Assembly: GCF_000720635.1 (NCBI RefSeq)
Contig: NZ_JOCF01000078.1
Location: forward strand, 1 to 35,199
Direction: 5' to 3'
Source of the DNA: Streptomyces sp. NRRL WC-3742
Lineage (GTDB): Bacteria > Actinomycetota > Actinomycetes > Streptomycetales > Streptomycetaceae
DNA length: 35,199 bases
Position numbers and translations under genes: made by a program
In this document: piece by piece, positions 1-9,116 of the stretch
How the letters are laid out: every line of letters begins with the position of its first letter
Numbering within the stretch: the first letter of the stretch is position 1
The notes under the pieces: model-generated
Seen by the model: only the letters and a program-made list of their open reading frames with translations
What the model was told of the DNA's origin: nothing
Database searches by the model: none

Positions 1-334
1 GGGTGGGGACGGCGGCCGGGGTCGTCGCGGCGGGGGTCGGGGTTGCGGGGGCGGGGGCCGGGGCCGCGGCCGGGGTCGTCGCGGGAGCGCTCGGCGTGGC
101 CGTCGCACTGGGGGCGGCCACGGCGACGGGCGAGGCGGGGGCCGCGGGGGCGGCGTCCTGGGCGGGCTGGACGGCGGGCCGGGTGCTGCGGGCCTTCGCG
201 GCGGCCGTCGTGTCGGAGAGGTTCAGCCCGTGGGTGCCGGCGACGACGCCGGCTACGACGACCGCCGAGAAACCGGTGAACAGGGCCGGGGTGAGCATGC
301 GGCGGCGCGACCTCGGGCGACGGTGCTGACCCAT
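1..334 (-). CDS. Secreted or membrane-anchored protein, N-terminal part only (runs off the window)
   Basis: Reading leftward from ATG at 334, the frame stays open to the window edge, giving 111 residues of a longer protein. The N-terminus has an Arg-rich n-region (GQHRRPRSRRR), a hydrophobic stretch around residues 14-33 (LTPALFTGFSAVVVAGVVAG) and then a long Ala/Pro/Thr-rich low-complexity segment. This is the pattern of an exported wall-associated protein with a flexible linker. A Shine-Dalgarno-like GGGGAG lies about 7 bases before the ATG. The next upstream gene on this strand (DHA2 exporter) ends at 501, so a separate promoter in 335-500 is likely. The functional domain lies outside the window, so the role is unknown; a wall hydrolase or transpeptidase would fit, but nothing here shows it. 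Confidence 0.7.
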   Translation of the reverse strand, partial: MGQHRRPRSRRRMLTPALFTGFSAVVVAGVVAGTHGLNLSDTTAAAKARSTRPAVQPAQDAAPAAPASPVAVAAPSATATPSAPATTPAAAPAPAPATPTPAATTPAAVPT

Positions 335-382
335 GCCTTGACTCCCCTGCCGTCGATCGGTGGTGGTGTACCGATCAACGAC

Positions 383-412
383 TATGACGCCTCAGCCTCG
401 AAAGGTCGTTAC
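383..412 (-). promoter_or_regulatory. Possible ECF-sigma-type promoter for the secreted protein
   Basis: On the minus strand GTAAC (412-408) is followed after 18 bases by CGTCATA (389-383). This resembles the GGAAC...CGTC layout of envelope-stress ECF promoters in Streptomyces. It would give a leader of about 40 bases before the ATG at 334. An inverted pair AACGAC (377-382) / GTCGTT (405-410) overlaps it. This rests on motif resemblance only. Confidence 0.25.
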
Positions 413-421
413 CGAAGGCTA

Positions 422-453
422 GGAGGTCGATGAGAAAAATGTCACCGACCTCC
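422..453 (-). terminator. Stem-loop downstream of the DHA2 exporter
   Basis: A 12-bp stem with one mismatch (422-433 against 442-453, outer arms GGAGGTCG / CGACCTCC) closes an 8-base loop. It lies 48 bases beyond the exporter stop codon and before the promoter region of the secreted-protein gene, which fits a factor-independent terminator without a clear U-tract. Confidence 0.5.
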
Positions 454-500
454 CGGTAAGCCGTTTTGATCCCGCGCGAAGTCGCAGGTCAGGGGCCCTT

Positions 501-2099
501 TCACCCCGCTCTCTCGCGGTCGGTGGGTGCGACGGCGGCGGCCTGCGCGGGCTGCTCGGCCTGTGCGGGCCGTTCCGCCTGTGCGGCCTGTGCGGCCTGC
601 GTCTGCTGCGCGGGCTGCCGGACCGCGCCGCCCGGGACGGTGGTCGCCTCGCCGGGCGCCGGCCGGTGGTCGATCATCACGAAGGCGACCAGCGCGGCGA
701 GCAGCAGTACGCCCATCGCCACCCAGGTCGCGACCACGTAGCCGTGCACCGCGCCCTGGGCCTGGACCAGCCTGTCCGAGGCGAGCCGGGTGGACAGGTA
801 CGTCGCGGTGGCGCTGGCCGCGACGGTGTTCAGCAGCGCGGTGCCGACCGAACCGCCCACCTGCTGGGCCGAGTTGATGGTGGCCGAGGCGGCGCCGGCC
901 TCGTTGGGGGCGACGCCGAGGGTGGCCAGGCTCATCGACGGCATGAACACCATGCCCATCCCGAACCCGAGCAGCAGCTCCGCGGGGAGCACCATCCCGG
1001 CCCAGGGGCTGTCCACCTTCATCTGGGTCAGCCAGGCCATGCCGCCGCCCGCGAGCAGCAGCCCGGGGCCGATGAGGTTGCGCGAGGGCACCCTGGTCAT
1101 CAGCCGGGCCGCGAAGCCGGTGGAGCTGAGGATGATGGCGCCGGTCATCGGCAGGAAGGACAGGCCCGAGACGATCGGCGAGAAGTGCTTGATGGCCTGG
1201 AGGTAGTACGTCAGGAACAGGAACAGGCCGAACATGCCGACCATGGCCAGGCCCACCGAGAGCGCGGCGCCCCCGCGGTTGCGGTCCGCGACGATGTGGA
1301 TCGGCAGCAGCGGGTGCCGCGAGCGCCTCTCGACCAGGACGAACAGCACCAGCAGGGCGACGCCTCCGATCAGCGAGCCGAGCACCAGGGCGTCCACCCA
1401 GCCGCGGGTGACGGCCTCGGAGGTGCCGTAGACGATCGCCAGCAGTCCGGCGCTGCCGATCAGCGCGCCGGGCAGGTCGAGTTTGATCCGGCGGCCCTTG
1501 GCGATGTGGTCGCGTTCGAGCACGGAGAAGGCGGCGAAGGCGGTGGCCACGGCGATCGGGGTGTTGACGAACAGGCACCAGCGCCAGTTCAGGTACTCGG
1601 TCAGCACGCCGCCGGTGATGAAGCCGATGGCGGCGCCGCCGCCCGCGATGGCGCCGAAGATGCCGAAGGCCGTACTTCGCTCCTTCGGGTCGGAGAAGGT
1701 GGTGGAGAGCAGCCCCAGCGCGGAGGGGGCGAGCAGGGCGCCGAAGCCGCCCTGGAGGGCGCGGGCGCCGAAGAGCATCTCGGGGCTGGCCGCCGCGCCG
1801 CCGATGGCGGAGGCGAGGGCGAAGCCGAGCAGGCCGATGGTGAAGACGCGCTTGCGGCCGTAGAGGTCGCCCAGGCGTCCGCCGAGGAGCAGCAGGCCGC
1901 CGAAGGCGAGGGTGTAGGCGGTGATCACCCATTGCCGGTCGGCGTCGGAGATGCCGAGGTCCCGCTGGGCGGAGGGCAGGGCGATGTTCACGATGGTGAT
2001 GTCGAGGACGATCATGAGCTGGGCGATGGCGATGACCGCCAGTGCCCACCATCGGCGGTTGTCCGCCTGCCCATGAGCGGTGGCTGGTTGAGCAGTCAC
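501..2099 (-). CDS. MFS drug transporter, DHA2 (EmrB/QacA) family, 14 TM helices
   Basis: This is a 532-residue proton-coupled major facilitator, a typical length for the 14-helix DHA2 family, expected to export drugs or other small hydrophobic compounds across the cytoplasmic membrane. The first helix follows RRWWALAVIAIAQLMIVLD. MFS motif A is seen as GGRLGDLYGRKRVF between helices 2 and 3. A motif-C-like glycine-rich stretch (FGIFGAIAGGGAAIGFITGG) follows in helix 5. The C-terminal tail is an Ala/Gln repeat region (QAAQAAQAE and similar), probably cytoplasmic. The start is GTG at 2099, with GGAAGG 8 bases upstream. No regulator gene is adjacent. The upstream 2100-2214 stretch contains an AT-rich patch with the palindrome TGTACA at 2184-2189, which may be promoter DNA. 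The substrate cannot be told from sequence. Confidence 0.93.
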   Translation of the reverse strand: MTAQPATAHGQADNRRWWALAVIAIAQLMIVLDITIVNIALPSAQRDLGISDADRQWVITAYTLAFGGLLLLGGRLGDLYGRKRVFTIGLLGFALASAIGGAAASPEMLFGARALQGGFGALLAPSALGLLSTTFSDPKERSTAFGIFGAIAGGGAAIGFITGGVLTEYLNWRWCLFVNTPIAVATAFAAFSVLERDHIAKGRRIKLDLPGALIGSAGLLAIVYGTSEAVTRGWVDALVLGSLIGGVALLVLFVLVERRSRHPLLPIHIVADRNRGGAALSVGLAMVGMFGLFLFLTYYLQAIKHFSPIVSGLSFLPMTGAIILSSTGFAARLMTRVPSRNLIGPGLLLAGGGMAWLTQMKVDSPWAGMVLPAELLLGFGMGMVFMPSMSLATLGVAPNEAGAASATINSAQQVGGSVGTALLNTVAASATATYLSTRLASDRLVQAQGAVHGYVVATWVAMGVLLLAALVAFVMIDHRPAPGEATTVPGGAVRQPAQQTQAAQAAQAERPAQAEQPAQAAAVAPTDRERAG

Positions 2100-2214
2100 T
2101 GGTAGAGCCTTCCGGAGTGGTCGGAGAGGTCACGCAGTCGCCTTCCAGTCGACCTCCGGGGCGGGCGGATCGCAAGGAAAAAATGTACAAATCGCCCGAT
2201 ACGGGACCAAAGAA

Positions 2215-2257
2215 CCAGGCCCCCCGGGACTCCGGAAGGAGTTCCGAGGGGCCCTGG
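2215..2257 (-). terminator. Strong hairpin after the DUF885 gene
   Basis: CCAGGCCCC...ACTCC (2215-2233) pairs with GGAGT...GGGGCCCTGG (2238-2257) with one bulge, one mismatch and one G-U pair, around a GGAA loop. Continuing on the minus strand the sequence becomes TTCTTTGG. It sits 33 bases past the stop at 2290. Confidence 0.7.
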
Positions 2258-2289
2258 CACCACGGTCCCGGGGCGCCGGAGCGCCCGGC

Positions 2290-3996
2290 TCAGAGCGCGG
2301 ACAGCTCCGCGACCAGGTCGTCCAGGCCCAGCGAGCCCTGCGAGAGCGCCGCCATGTGCCACGCCTTGAGGTCGAACTCCTCGCCGCGCGCCTCGTGCGC
2401 CGCCCGCGCCGCCGCCCGGCCGCTCAGCCAGGCGCGCTCGCCGAGCTTGTAGCCGATCGCCTGGCCCGGCAGGCCGAGGTAGCGGACCAGCTCGCTGTCC
2501 AGGAAGTCGGCCGGGAGGCCGCAGTACAGGCCGAAGAACTCCCGGGCGTGCTCGGGGGTGACGCTCTCGCCCGGCCGGTACGGGGAGTCGGCGGGGAAGT
2601 CCAGGCCCACGTGCATGCCGATGTCGACGATCACCCGCAGCGCCCGCATCATCTGGGCGTTGAGGTAGCCGAGGCGGTGGCCGGGGTCCGTGAGGTAGCC
2701 CAGCTCGTCCATCAGGCGCTCGGCGTACAGCGCCCAGCCCTCCATGTTGGCGCTGACCCCGCCGAGGCTCACCTGGTAGGTGGAGAGCCGGTCGGCGACG
2801 TACACCCACTGCGCGAGCTGGAGGTGGTGGCCGGGGACGCCCTCGTGGTACCAGGTCGAGACGAGGTCCCAGACGGGGAAGCGGTCCTCGCCGAGCACCG
2901 GCAGCCAGGTGCGGCCGGGGCGGGAGAAGTCCAGCGAGGGCTGGGTGTAGTACGGCGCGGCGGCGCTGCCGGCCGGGGCCAGCCGCGACTCGACGCGGGT
3001 GACCGGCTCGGCCAGGTCGAAGTGAATGCCCTGGAGGTCCCGGATCGCCTGGTCCATCAGGCCCTGGAGGTACTCGCGGGCGTTCTCGGAGCCCTCGACG
3101 GCCGGGCCGTCCGTCTCCAGCCACTTCATCGCGGCCATCGGGCCCTGACCGGGCAGGACCTTCTCGGCCTCGGTCTCCATCTGGGCGCGCAGGTCGTGGA
3201 ACTCGCTCCAGGCCCAGGCGTACGCCTCGTCCAGGTCGAGGTCGGAGCCCGTCCAGAAGCGGACGAAGCGGCCGTAGCGCTCCCGGCCCACCGGGTCCGG
3301 GGTGTCGGCGACGGCCGGGCCGTACACGTCGCGCAGCCAGTCGCGCAGCGCGGCCAGGGCCTCGGCGCCCGCCACGGCGTGCCCGGCGAGCTCGGCGCGC
3401 AGCGACTCCGGGGCGTCCTGGACGAAGGTGCCGAACCAGCCGCCGGGGTTCTCGCCCTCCAGCCAGTCGGCGAGCTGGCCGATCACGGTGGAGACCTGGC
3501 GCGGGCCGGAGAGCAGGCCCCGCTCGACGCCCTCGGCGAGGGTCTGCCGGTACTGCTCCAGCGCCAGCGGCACCCGGGCCAGGCGGCGGCCGACCACCTG
3601 CCACTGGGCCTCGGTGTCGGTGGCCATCAGGGTGAAGCTCTCGCGCAGGTCGTGGACCGGCGAGCCCAGGTTGCGCAGGGAGCGGTAGTTCTCCCCCGCG
3701 TCGTGGACGGCGATCTCGGCGGTGAGCCGCTCGCGCAGCAGCCGGGCGCAGCGGTGCTCGGCGTCGTCGTCGGGGGCGACGGAGCGCTCGGCGTCCTGGA
3801 GACGGGCCAGGGTGCGGCGGGCGAGGTCGGCGAGGGCCTCGGAACCGGCCGGGGAGAGGTCGGGCAGTCGGTCGTCCTCGGGGTTGAGGCCGAGGTAGAC
3901 CGCGATCAGCGGGTTCAGCTCGGCCAGTTCGCGGACGTAGTCGTCGGCGAGGCGGCGCGGGGTGGTGCCGTCGGTGGTGATCAGTTCTTCAGCCAT
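2290..3996 (-). CDS. DUF885 family protein, putative zinc metallopeptidase-like hydrolase
   Basis: This is a 568-residue, mainly helical soluble protein of the DUF885 family. The hallmark is HEGVPGHH at residues 384-391, a gluzincin-like HExxxHH variant, followed downstream by the family-conserved EGWALYAERLMDELG, which supplies a likely third metal-ligand Glu. Several family members are annotated as carboxypeptidase-like, but the reaction and substrate here are unknown. There is no signal peptide, so it is probably cytoplasmic. The start is ambiguous: ATG at 3996 (MAEELITTDG) was chosen, and an in-frame GTG at 4002 would add two residues. Neither has a convincing Shine-Dalgarno sequence, so a leaderless or very short leader is possible. 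It is transcribed divergently from a TetR gene with a palindrome between them, suggesting control by that regulator. Confidence 0.85.
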   Translation of the reverse strand: MAEELITTDGTTPRRLADDYVRELAELNPLIAVYLGLNPEDDRLPDLSPAGSEALADLARRTLARLQDAERSVAPDDDAEHRCARLLRERLTAEIAVHDAGENYRSLRNLGSPVHDLRESFTLMATDTEAQWQVVGRRLARVPLALEQYRQTLAEGVERGLLSGPRQVSTVIGQLADWLEGENPGGWFGTFVQDAPESLRAELAGHAVAGAEALAALRDWLRDVYGPAVADTPDPVGRERYGRFVRFWTGSDLDLDEAYAWAWSEFHDLRAQMETEAEKVLPGQGPMAAMKWLETDGPAVEGSENAREYLQGLMDQAIRDLQGIHFDLAEPVTRVESRLAPAGSAAAPYYTQPSLDFSRPGRTWLPVLGEDRFPVWDLVSTWYHEGVPGHHLQLAQWVYVADRLSTYQVSLGGVSANMEGWALYAERLMDELGYLTDPGHRLGYLNAQMMRALRVIVDIGMHVGLDFPADSPYRPGESVTPEHAREFFGLYCGLPADFLDSELVRYLGLPGQAIGYKLGERAWLSGRAAARAAHEARGEEFDLKAWHMAALSQGSLGLDDLVAELSAL

Positions 3997-4076
3997 CCGC
4001 ACATCATCGCGTGGCGTCAGGCGATTTCAAGCCCCTCTCGATCACGATCGGTGACCACCGGGACAGCCTGCGAGGT

Positions 4077-4088
4077 ACGGACGTCCGT
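4077..4088. promoter_or_regulatory. Perfect 12-bp palindrome, candidate TetR operator
   Basis: ACGGACGTCCGT is perfectly self-complementary and lies midway in the 152-bp gap between the divergent DUF885 and TetR genes. TetR dimers commonly bind such palindromes next to their own gene. A second weaker inverted pair (CGATC-AC-GATCG) lies at about 4039-4050. That the adjacent TetR protein binds here is inference. Confidence 0.4.
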
Positions 4089-4148
4089 TCGGAAACAACC
4101 GCGCGGAGACAGGACCGGATCGGCCCGATGCCCATTACGCTGACGGCC

Positions 4149-4904
4149 ATGGAAGCCCGCCCCGCCACGGCAGACGTCCCCAACCCCGCCCCGGACGCAT
4201 CCGAGCCGCGCCGTCGCCGCGCCGGCTACCGGCGGCTGCCGGTGCAGCAGCGGCGCGAACAGCTGATCGCCGTCGCCCTGGAGCTGTTCGCCTCCAGGCC
4301 CCCCGAAGAGGTGAGCCTCGACGACGTCGCCGAGGCCGCCGAAGCCTCCCGCCCGCTGGTCTACCGCTACTTCGCGGGCGGCAAGCAGCAGTTGTACGAG
4401 GCCGCGCTGCGCTCCGCGGCCGACGAGCTGACCAGCCGCTTCGTGGTGCCCGTCTCCGGCACGCCGACCGAACAGCTGGCGGCGGTGCTGGACGGCTACT
4501 TCGCGTTCGTCGCCGAGCACGACGCGGGCTACTCGGCGCTGCTGCGCGGCGGTTCGGTGGTGGAGACGGCCCGCACCTGCGCGATCGTCGACGACGTCCG
4601 GCGGGCGGCGCTGCGGCGCACGCTGCGGCACCTGGGCGTCCGGGAGGCCGGGCCGCGGCTGACGCTGCTGGTGCGCTCCTGGATCGCGGTGGTCGAGGGG
4701 GCCTCGCTGAGCTGGCTGGACGAGGGGCGCGCGCTGCCGGTGCCGGAGCTGCGCGACTGGCTGGTGGACCAGTTCACGGCGATGGCGGCGGCGACGGCGC
4801 TGCGCGACCCGCAGACGGCGGAGGTGCTGGCGCTGCTGCTCACGCTGGAGGGGCCGGACTCGACGCGGGCCGGGCGGCTGCGCGAGGTGCTGTCCGTACG
4901 GTGA
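4149..4904 (+). CDS. TetR family transcriptional regulator
   Basis: This is a 251-residue regulator. After a Pro/Ala/Arg-rich N-terminal extension, the HTH occupies about residues 36-80 (RREQLIAVALELFA, then VSLDDVAEAAEASRPLVYRYF, the classic TetR recognition-helix pattern). The remainder is a helical ligand-binding domain. ATG 4149 was chosen. TACGCT (4136-4141) ends exactly 7 bases before this ATG, the spacing of a -10 box for a leaderless transcript, although no good -35 is visible. An upstream in-frame ATG at 4128 would add 7 residues. It faces the DUF885 gene across a palindrome and converges on the FAH-family gene. The ligand is unknown. Confidence 0.88.
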   Translation: MEARPATADVPNPAPDASEPRRRRAGYRRLPVQQRREQLIAVALELFASRPPEEVSLDDVAEAAEASRPLVYRYFAGGKQQLYEAALRSAADELTSRFVVPVSGTPTEQLAAVLDGYFAFVAEHDAGYSALLRGGSVVETARTCAIVDDVRRAALRRTLRHLGVREAGPRLTLLVRSWIAVVEGASLSWLDEGRALPVPELRDWLVDQFTAMAAATALRDPQTAEVLALLLTLEGPDSTRAGRLREVLSVR

Positions 4905-4909
4905 CGCGA

Positions 4910-4946
4910 CCCGACCCCCGTGCGCCGGACAGGGCCGAGGGTCGGG
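4910..4946. terminator. Hairpin between convergent TetR and FAH genes
   Basis: CCCGACCC (4910-4917) pairs perfectly with GGGTCGGG (4939-4946) around a 21-base loop. It fills the short gap between the two convergent stop codons, as a bidirectional terminator would. The long loop makes it only moderate. Confidence 0.4.
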
Positions 4947-4958
4947 CGGCGGCCGTGG

Positions 4959-5810
4959 TCAGGCTTTGCCGAGCACCTGGCGCTGGCGGCCGAGGCCGTC
5001 CACCTCGATCTCCACGACGTCCCCCGGGGCGAGGTACGGCGTGCCGGGGCGGCCCAGGGTGACGCCGGCCGGGGTGCCGGTGACGATCACGTCGCCCGGC
5101 TCCAGCACCATGAAGTGGCTGACGTAGCGGACGAGTTCGAGCACCGGGAAGATCATCTCCGCGGTGCTGCCGTGCTGGCGCTGCTCGCCGTTGACCCAGA
5201 GCCGCAGGGTCAGCGCCTGCGGGTCGGGCACCTCGTCCGCCGTGACCAGCCAGGGGCCGAGCGGGGTGAAGGTCTCCGCCGACTTGCCCTTGTCCCACTG
5301 GCCGCCGCGCTCGAACTGGAAGGCCCGCTCGGTGACGTCGTTGGCGATCGTGTACCCGGCGATCACCCCGGCCGCCTCGGCGTGCGACTCCAGGTAGCGG
5401 CCGGTGCGGCCGATCACGACCGCCAGCTCGGCCTCGTAGTCGGTCTTCTCGCCGCCGCGCGGCACCAGCACCTCGTCGTACGGGCCGACCACGGTGTTGG
5501 ACGGCTTGAGGAAGACCACCGGCTCGGCCGGGATCGCCGCCCCGGCCTCGGCCGCGTGGTCGCGGTAGTTGAGCCCGATGCCGACCACCTTGCCGGGCCT
5601 GGCCACCGGCGCACCCACCCGCAGGCCGTCCAGGTCGATCACCGGCAGGGCGCCGGTGGCCGCCTCGCGGGCCAGGGCGGCCCGGTCCAGCCCGGAGAGG
5701 AAGGGCCCGTCGATGTCGCGGGCCCTTCCGGAGAGGTCGTACGCGGTGCCGTCCTCGCCCAGGACGACCGGGCGCTCGGCGCCCACCGGTCCGACACGCA
5801 GGAGCTTCAT
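4959..5810 (-). CDS. Fumarylacetoacetate hydrolase (FAH) family protein
   Basis: This is a 283-residue cytoplasmic enzyme of the FAH superfamily, which cleaves or isomerises beta-diketo or 2-oxo acids using a divalent metal. Seen in order: GLNYRDHAAE (79-88), which opens the catalytic domain; Asp-Tyr-Glu-Ala-Glu (124-128), with Glu126 and Glu128 as metal ligands; AGYTIANDVTER (151-162), whose Asp158 is the third ligand; GKSAETFTPLGPWLV (175-189); and GTPAGV near the C-terminus. The start MKLLRVG at 5810 is typical of the family; upstream in-frame sequence looks non-coding. Family members act as acylpyruvases, ureidoglycolate-lyase-like enzymes or homoprotocatechuate-pathway isomerases, and sequence alone does not decide which. 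The promoter region contains a 14-bp direct repeat. It is divergent from the metallo-beta-lactamase-fold gene. Confidence 0.92.
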   Translation of the reverse strand: MKLLRVGPVGAERPVVLGEDGTAYDLSGRARDIDGPFLSGLDRAALAREAATGALPVIDLDGLRVGAPVARPGKVVGIGLNYRDHAAEAGAAIPAEPVVFLKPSNTVVGPYDEVLVPRGGEKTDYEAELAVVIGRTGRYLESHAEAAGVIAGYTIANDVTERAFQFERGGQWDKGKSAETFTPLGPWLVTADEVPDPQALTLRLWVNGEQRQHGSTAEMIFPVLELVRYVSHFMVLEPGDVIVTGTPAGVTLGRPGTPYLAPGDVVEIEVDGLGRQRQVLGKA

Positions 5811-5835
5811 CGATCCGTCACCAGCCTTTCGTCGC

Positions 5836-5881
5836 AGCTCGGTCGCAGCTCGTTCGCCGCTCACCCGAGCTCGGTCGCAGC
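5836..5881. repeat. 14-bp direct repeat in the FAH/MBL divergent promoter region
   Basis: AGCTCGGTCGCAGC occurs at 5836-5849 and again at 5868-5881, exactly 32 bp apart (about three helical turns), just upstream of the FAH start. A related TCGCAGCTCG is also present at 5832-5841. Same-face spacing suggests regulator binding, but no candidate regulator is identified. Confidence 0.45.
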
Positions 5882-6057
5882 CCGGTGACGAGGTATATCA
5901 ACGGCCCCGGCGGCGGACCAGACCGTCCCGATGGGCGAAATTCTCCCAACCCGGCCCGGCCCCGGCCGTACCGGATCGGGCGCGCGCACGATTGACGCCC
6001 TGCGCCGTGGGCGAACGGGCGGGCGCGCCCACCACCCGGGGACCGAGGATTCGGGCC

Positions 6058-6756
6058 ATGGAGATCATCCGGGTACGCGACGAGTTGCACATGATCACAC
6101 TGGAGTTCGGCGCCGCCTACCTGTGGCGCGACCCGCACGGACTGACCCTGGTCGACACCGGCATCGCCGGATCGGCCCAGGACATCGAACGGGCCGTGCG
6201 CGGGCTCGGACTGGACCCGGCGGCGCTGCGCCGCATCGTCCTCACCCACCACCACGAGGACCACACCGGATCGGCCGCCGAACTCGCCCGCCGCTGGTCC
6301 GCCGAAGTGGTCGCGCACCGCCTGGACGCCCCGGTGATCCGGCGCGAGCAGCCACCCCTACCGCCCGTGCTCAGCCCGTTCGAGCAGGAGATCTGGGACG
6401 GGCTGCCGCCGATACCGCCCGCCGAGCCCTGCCCGGTGCACCGGGAGGTCGGCGAGGGCGACGTGCTGGACATCGGCGGCGGCGCGGTGGTGGTGCACGT
6501 ACCCGGCCACACCGACGGGAGCATCGCCCTGCACCTGCCCGGCGCCGGGGTGCTGTTCACCGGGGACCTCGCGAGCAACGTCGGCGGGCAGACCCGGCCC
6601 GGGGTGTTCCACACCGATCCGAAGCAGGCGCTGGAGTCCTTCCACCGCCTGGCCGCGCTCCCGGTGGAGACGGCCGTGTTCGGGCACGGCGACCCGATCG
6701 CCGAGGGCGCCTCGGCCGCCCTGCGCGCCGCCTCCGAACGGGCCGCCCAGTCCTAG
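6058..6756 (+). CDS. Metallo-beta-lactamase-fold hydrolase
   Basis: This is a 232-residue MBL-fold metallohydrolase, probably cytoplasmic. The metal-binding signature HxHxDH is at residues 64-69 (HHHEDH), with further ligands His151 in PGHTDGS, Asp170 in FTGDL and His210 in FGHGDP. This set is that of a glyoxalase II-like binuclear hydrolase rather than a true beta-lactamase. No signal peptide is present. ATG 6058 was chosen, with GAGGA about 10 bases upstream; the reading frame upstream is open but has non-coding character. The substrate is unknown; thioester or lactone hydrolysis is typical of the family. Its TAG stop lies inside a short repeat shared with the stop of the convergent kinase gene. 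Confidence 0.9.
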   Translation: MEIIRVRDELHMITLEFGAAYLWRDPHGLTLVDTGIAGSAQDIERAVRGLGLDPAALRRIVLTHHHEDHTGSAAELARRWSAEVVAHRLDAPVIRREQPPLPPVLSPFEQEIWDGLPPIPPAEPCPVHREVGEGDVLDIGGGAVVVHVPGHTDGSIALHLPGAGVLFTGDLASNVGGQTRPGVFHTDPKQALESFHRLAALPVETAVFGHGDPIAEGASAALRAASERAAQS

Positions 6757-6778
6757 ACCCCTGTTCCGGACCCCTGTC

Positions 6779-6788
<10 letters not shown>
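6751..6788. repeat. 12-bp direct repeat carrying both convergent stop codons
   Basis: TCCTAGACCCCT occurs at 6751-6762 and 6777-6788. The CTAG core is palindromic. Copy 1 supplies the TAG stop of the plus-strand MBL gene (6754-6756), and copy 2, read on the other strand, supplies the TAG stop of the kinase (6781-6779). This looks like a small duplication at the gene junction. Confidence 0.8.
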
Positions 6789-7984
<1,196 letters not shown>

Positions 7985-8010
7985 GTGTGCCCCCAACCCG
8001 CCCGTCCCCG

Positions 8011-8026
8011 CCCGGCGTTCGCCGGG
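8011..8026 (-). terminator. Compact GC hairpin after the ABC transporter operon
   Basis: CCCGGCG-TT-CGCCGGG (8011-8026) sits within a larger pairing of CGTCCCCG (8003-8010) with CGGGGACG about 30 bases on. It lies between the last gene of the minus-strand ABC operon (stop 8083) and the kinase start, so it probably ends the operon transcript. Confidence 0.5.
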
Positions 8027-8082
8027 GTCGGGCCACCTTAGCGGCGGACGGGGACGAACGGGTGAACGAGCCTCGGACTCCG

Positions 8083-9072
8083 TCAGGGCTTCTGCTTGGG
8101 CAGGCCCGGCGGGTTGATCTCGGAGGTGGGCACGGCCTCGTTGTCCAGGCCCCAGCGCTTGAGCACCTGGGCGTACGTACCGTTCCTGATCACCTCGTTG
8201 AGGGCCTGGTTGAGGGGCTGGACGAGCCCGTTGTCCTTCTTCGTGGTGGTCGCGATCTTGCCCTGGACGTCCGCGCCGCCGCCGGAGTAGGTGCCGACGA
8301 CCTCGGTCTCGCCGGTCTGCGCGGCGTGGAAGGCGAGGTTGGGGTTGGGGCCGACGTAGGCGTCGATGCGGCCGGAGGAGAGGGCGAGGTAGAACTCGGT
8401 GCTCTGGAAGTACTTGATGTCGATCGGCTTGCGGCCGGCCTTGGTGTTCTCCTCGCTCCAGGCGATCAGCAGCTTCTCCTGGTTGGTGCCGGAGGTGACG
8501 CCCACCGACTTCCCGGCGAGGTCGGCGGCGCCGGTGACCTTGAAGCCGGCGCCCTTCTTCACCTCGAAGCCGAGGATGTCCTGCCGGTAGGTGGCGAAGT
8601 CGTACTTCTCCTTACGGGCCTCGGTGACGGTGATGTTGGAGACGCCGACGTCGTACTTGCCGCTGTCCAGGCCGACGAAGATGTTCTCCCAGGACACGGG
8701 GGTGACCTCGACCTTGAGGCCGAGCACGTTGCCGAGCAGGTAGGCGATGTCGGGCTCGACACCGATGACGGTTCTGTCGTCGTCGGCGTAGAACTCCAGC
8801 GGCGGGGTCGCGCCGAGGGAGTTGACGACCGTCAGTGTGCCTCTCTTCCTGATCTCCTCCGGTACCAGCGCCGCGATCGCGTCGACCTTGGGCGTGGTCA
8901 CCCGGTTCTGGTTCGGCGTGAGGTTCACCTTGACGCCGTTGGGCGCGACGCTGCCCTTGGCGGGGGCGAGGTCCGCCGCGGCGCCCGTGGCCCCGCTGCC
9001 GCAGGCGGCCAGGGTGAGGGCGGCGGCGAACGCGGCGGCGGCGGTCACGAGGGCGCGACGGGGTACGGACAC
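8083..9072 (-). CDS. Amino acid ABC transporter substrate-binding lipoprotein (family 3)
   Basis: This is a 329-residue extracellular solute-binding protein of the polar amino acid type (PF00497-like). It has a lipoprotein signal peptide with lipobox LAAC (Cys at about residue 24), then a disordered linker. The domain starts at EEIRKRGTLTVVNSLGATPPLEFY, with conserved features VIGVEPDIAYLLGNVLGLKVE, DVGVSNITVTEARKEKYDF and LAGKSVGVTSGTNQE. The start is GTG 9072, with AGGAG 7 bases upstream. It is the last gene of the minus-strand operon, 44 bp after the ATPase, and is the second binding protein in that operon; the other (11001-11948) shares the ALxPEE(I/V)RKxGT start of its domain. Two receptors feeding one transporter broaden ligand range. 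A sulfur-containing amino acid ligand is inferred from context, not from this sequence. Confidence 0.93.
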   Translation of the reverse strand: MSVPRRALVTAAAAFAAALTLAACGSGATGAAADLAPAKGSVAPNGVKVNLTPNQNRVTTPKVDAIAALVPEEIRKRGTLTVVNSLGATPPLEFYADDDRTVIGVEPDIAYLLGNVLGLKVEVTPVSWENIFVGLDSGKYDVGVSNITVTEARKEKYDFATYRQDILGFEVKKGAGFKVTGAADLAGKSVGVTSGTNQEKLLIAWSEENTKAGRKPIDIKYFQSTEFYLALSSGRIDAYVGPNPNLAFHAAQTGETEVVGTYSGGGADVQGKIATTTKKDNGLVQPLNQALNEVIRNGTYAQVLKRWGLDNEAVPTSEINPPGLPKQKP

Positions 9073-9116
9073 GGCGGAACTCCTGCTCGGTGGAAGGGAT
9101 GTGCGGAGAAAGGGAC

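Noticed and set aside
335..420. A c-di-AMP (ydaO-type) riboswitch before the secreted-protein gene
   Set aside because: Such riboswitches often precede wall-hydrolase genes in Streptomyces, but the leader is only about 40-80 bases and lacks the characteristic conserved segments.
2183..2192. AT-rich TGTACA palindrome upstream of the first DHA2 exporter as an operator
   Set aside because: Only the 6-bp core is symmetric; flanks do not match, so there is too little to call a site.
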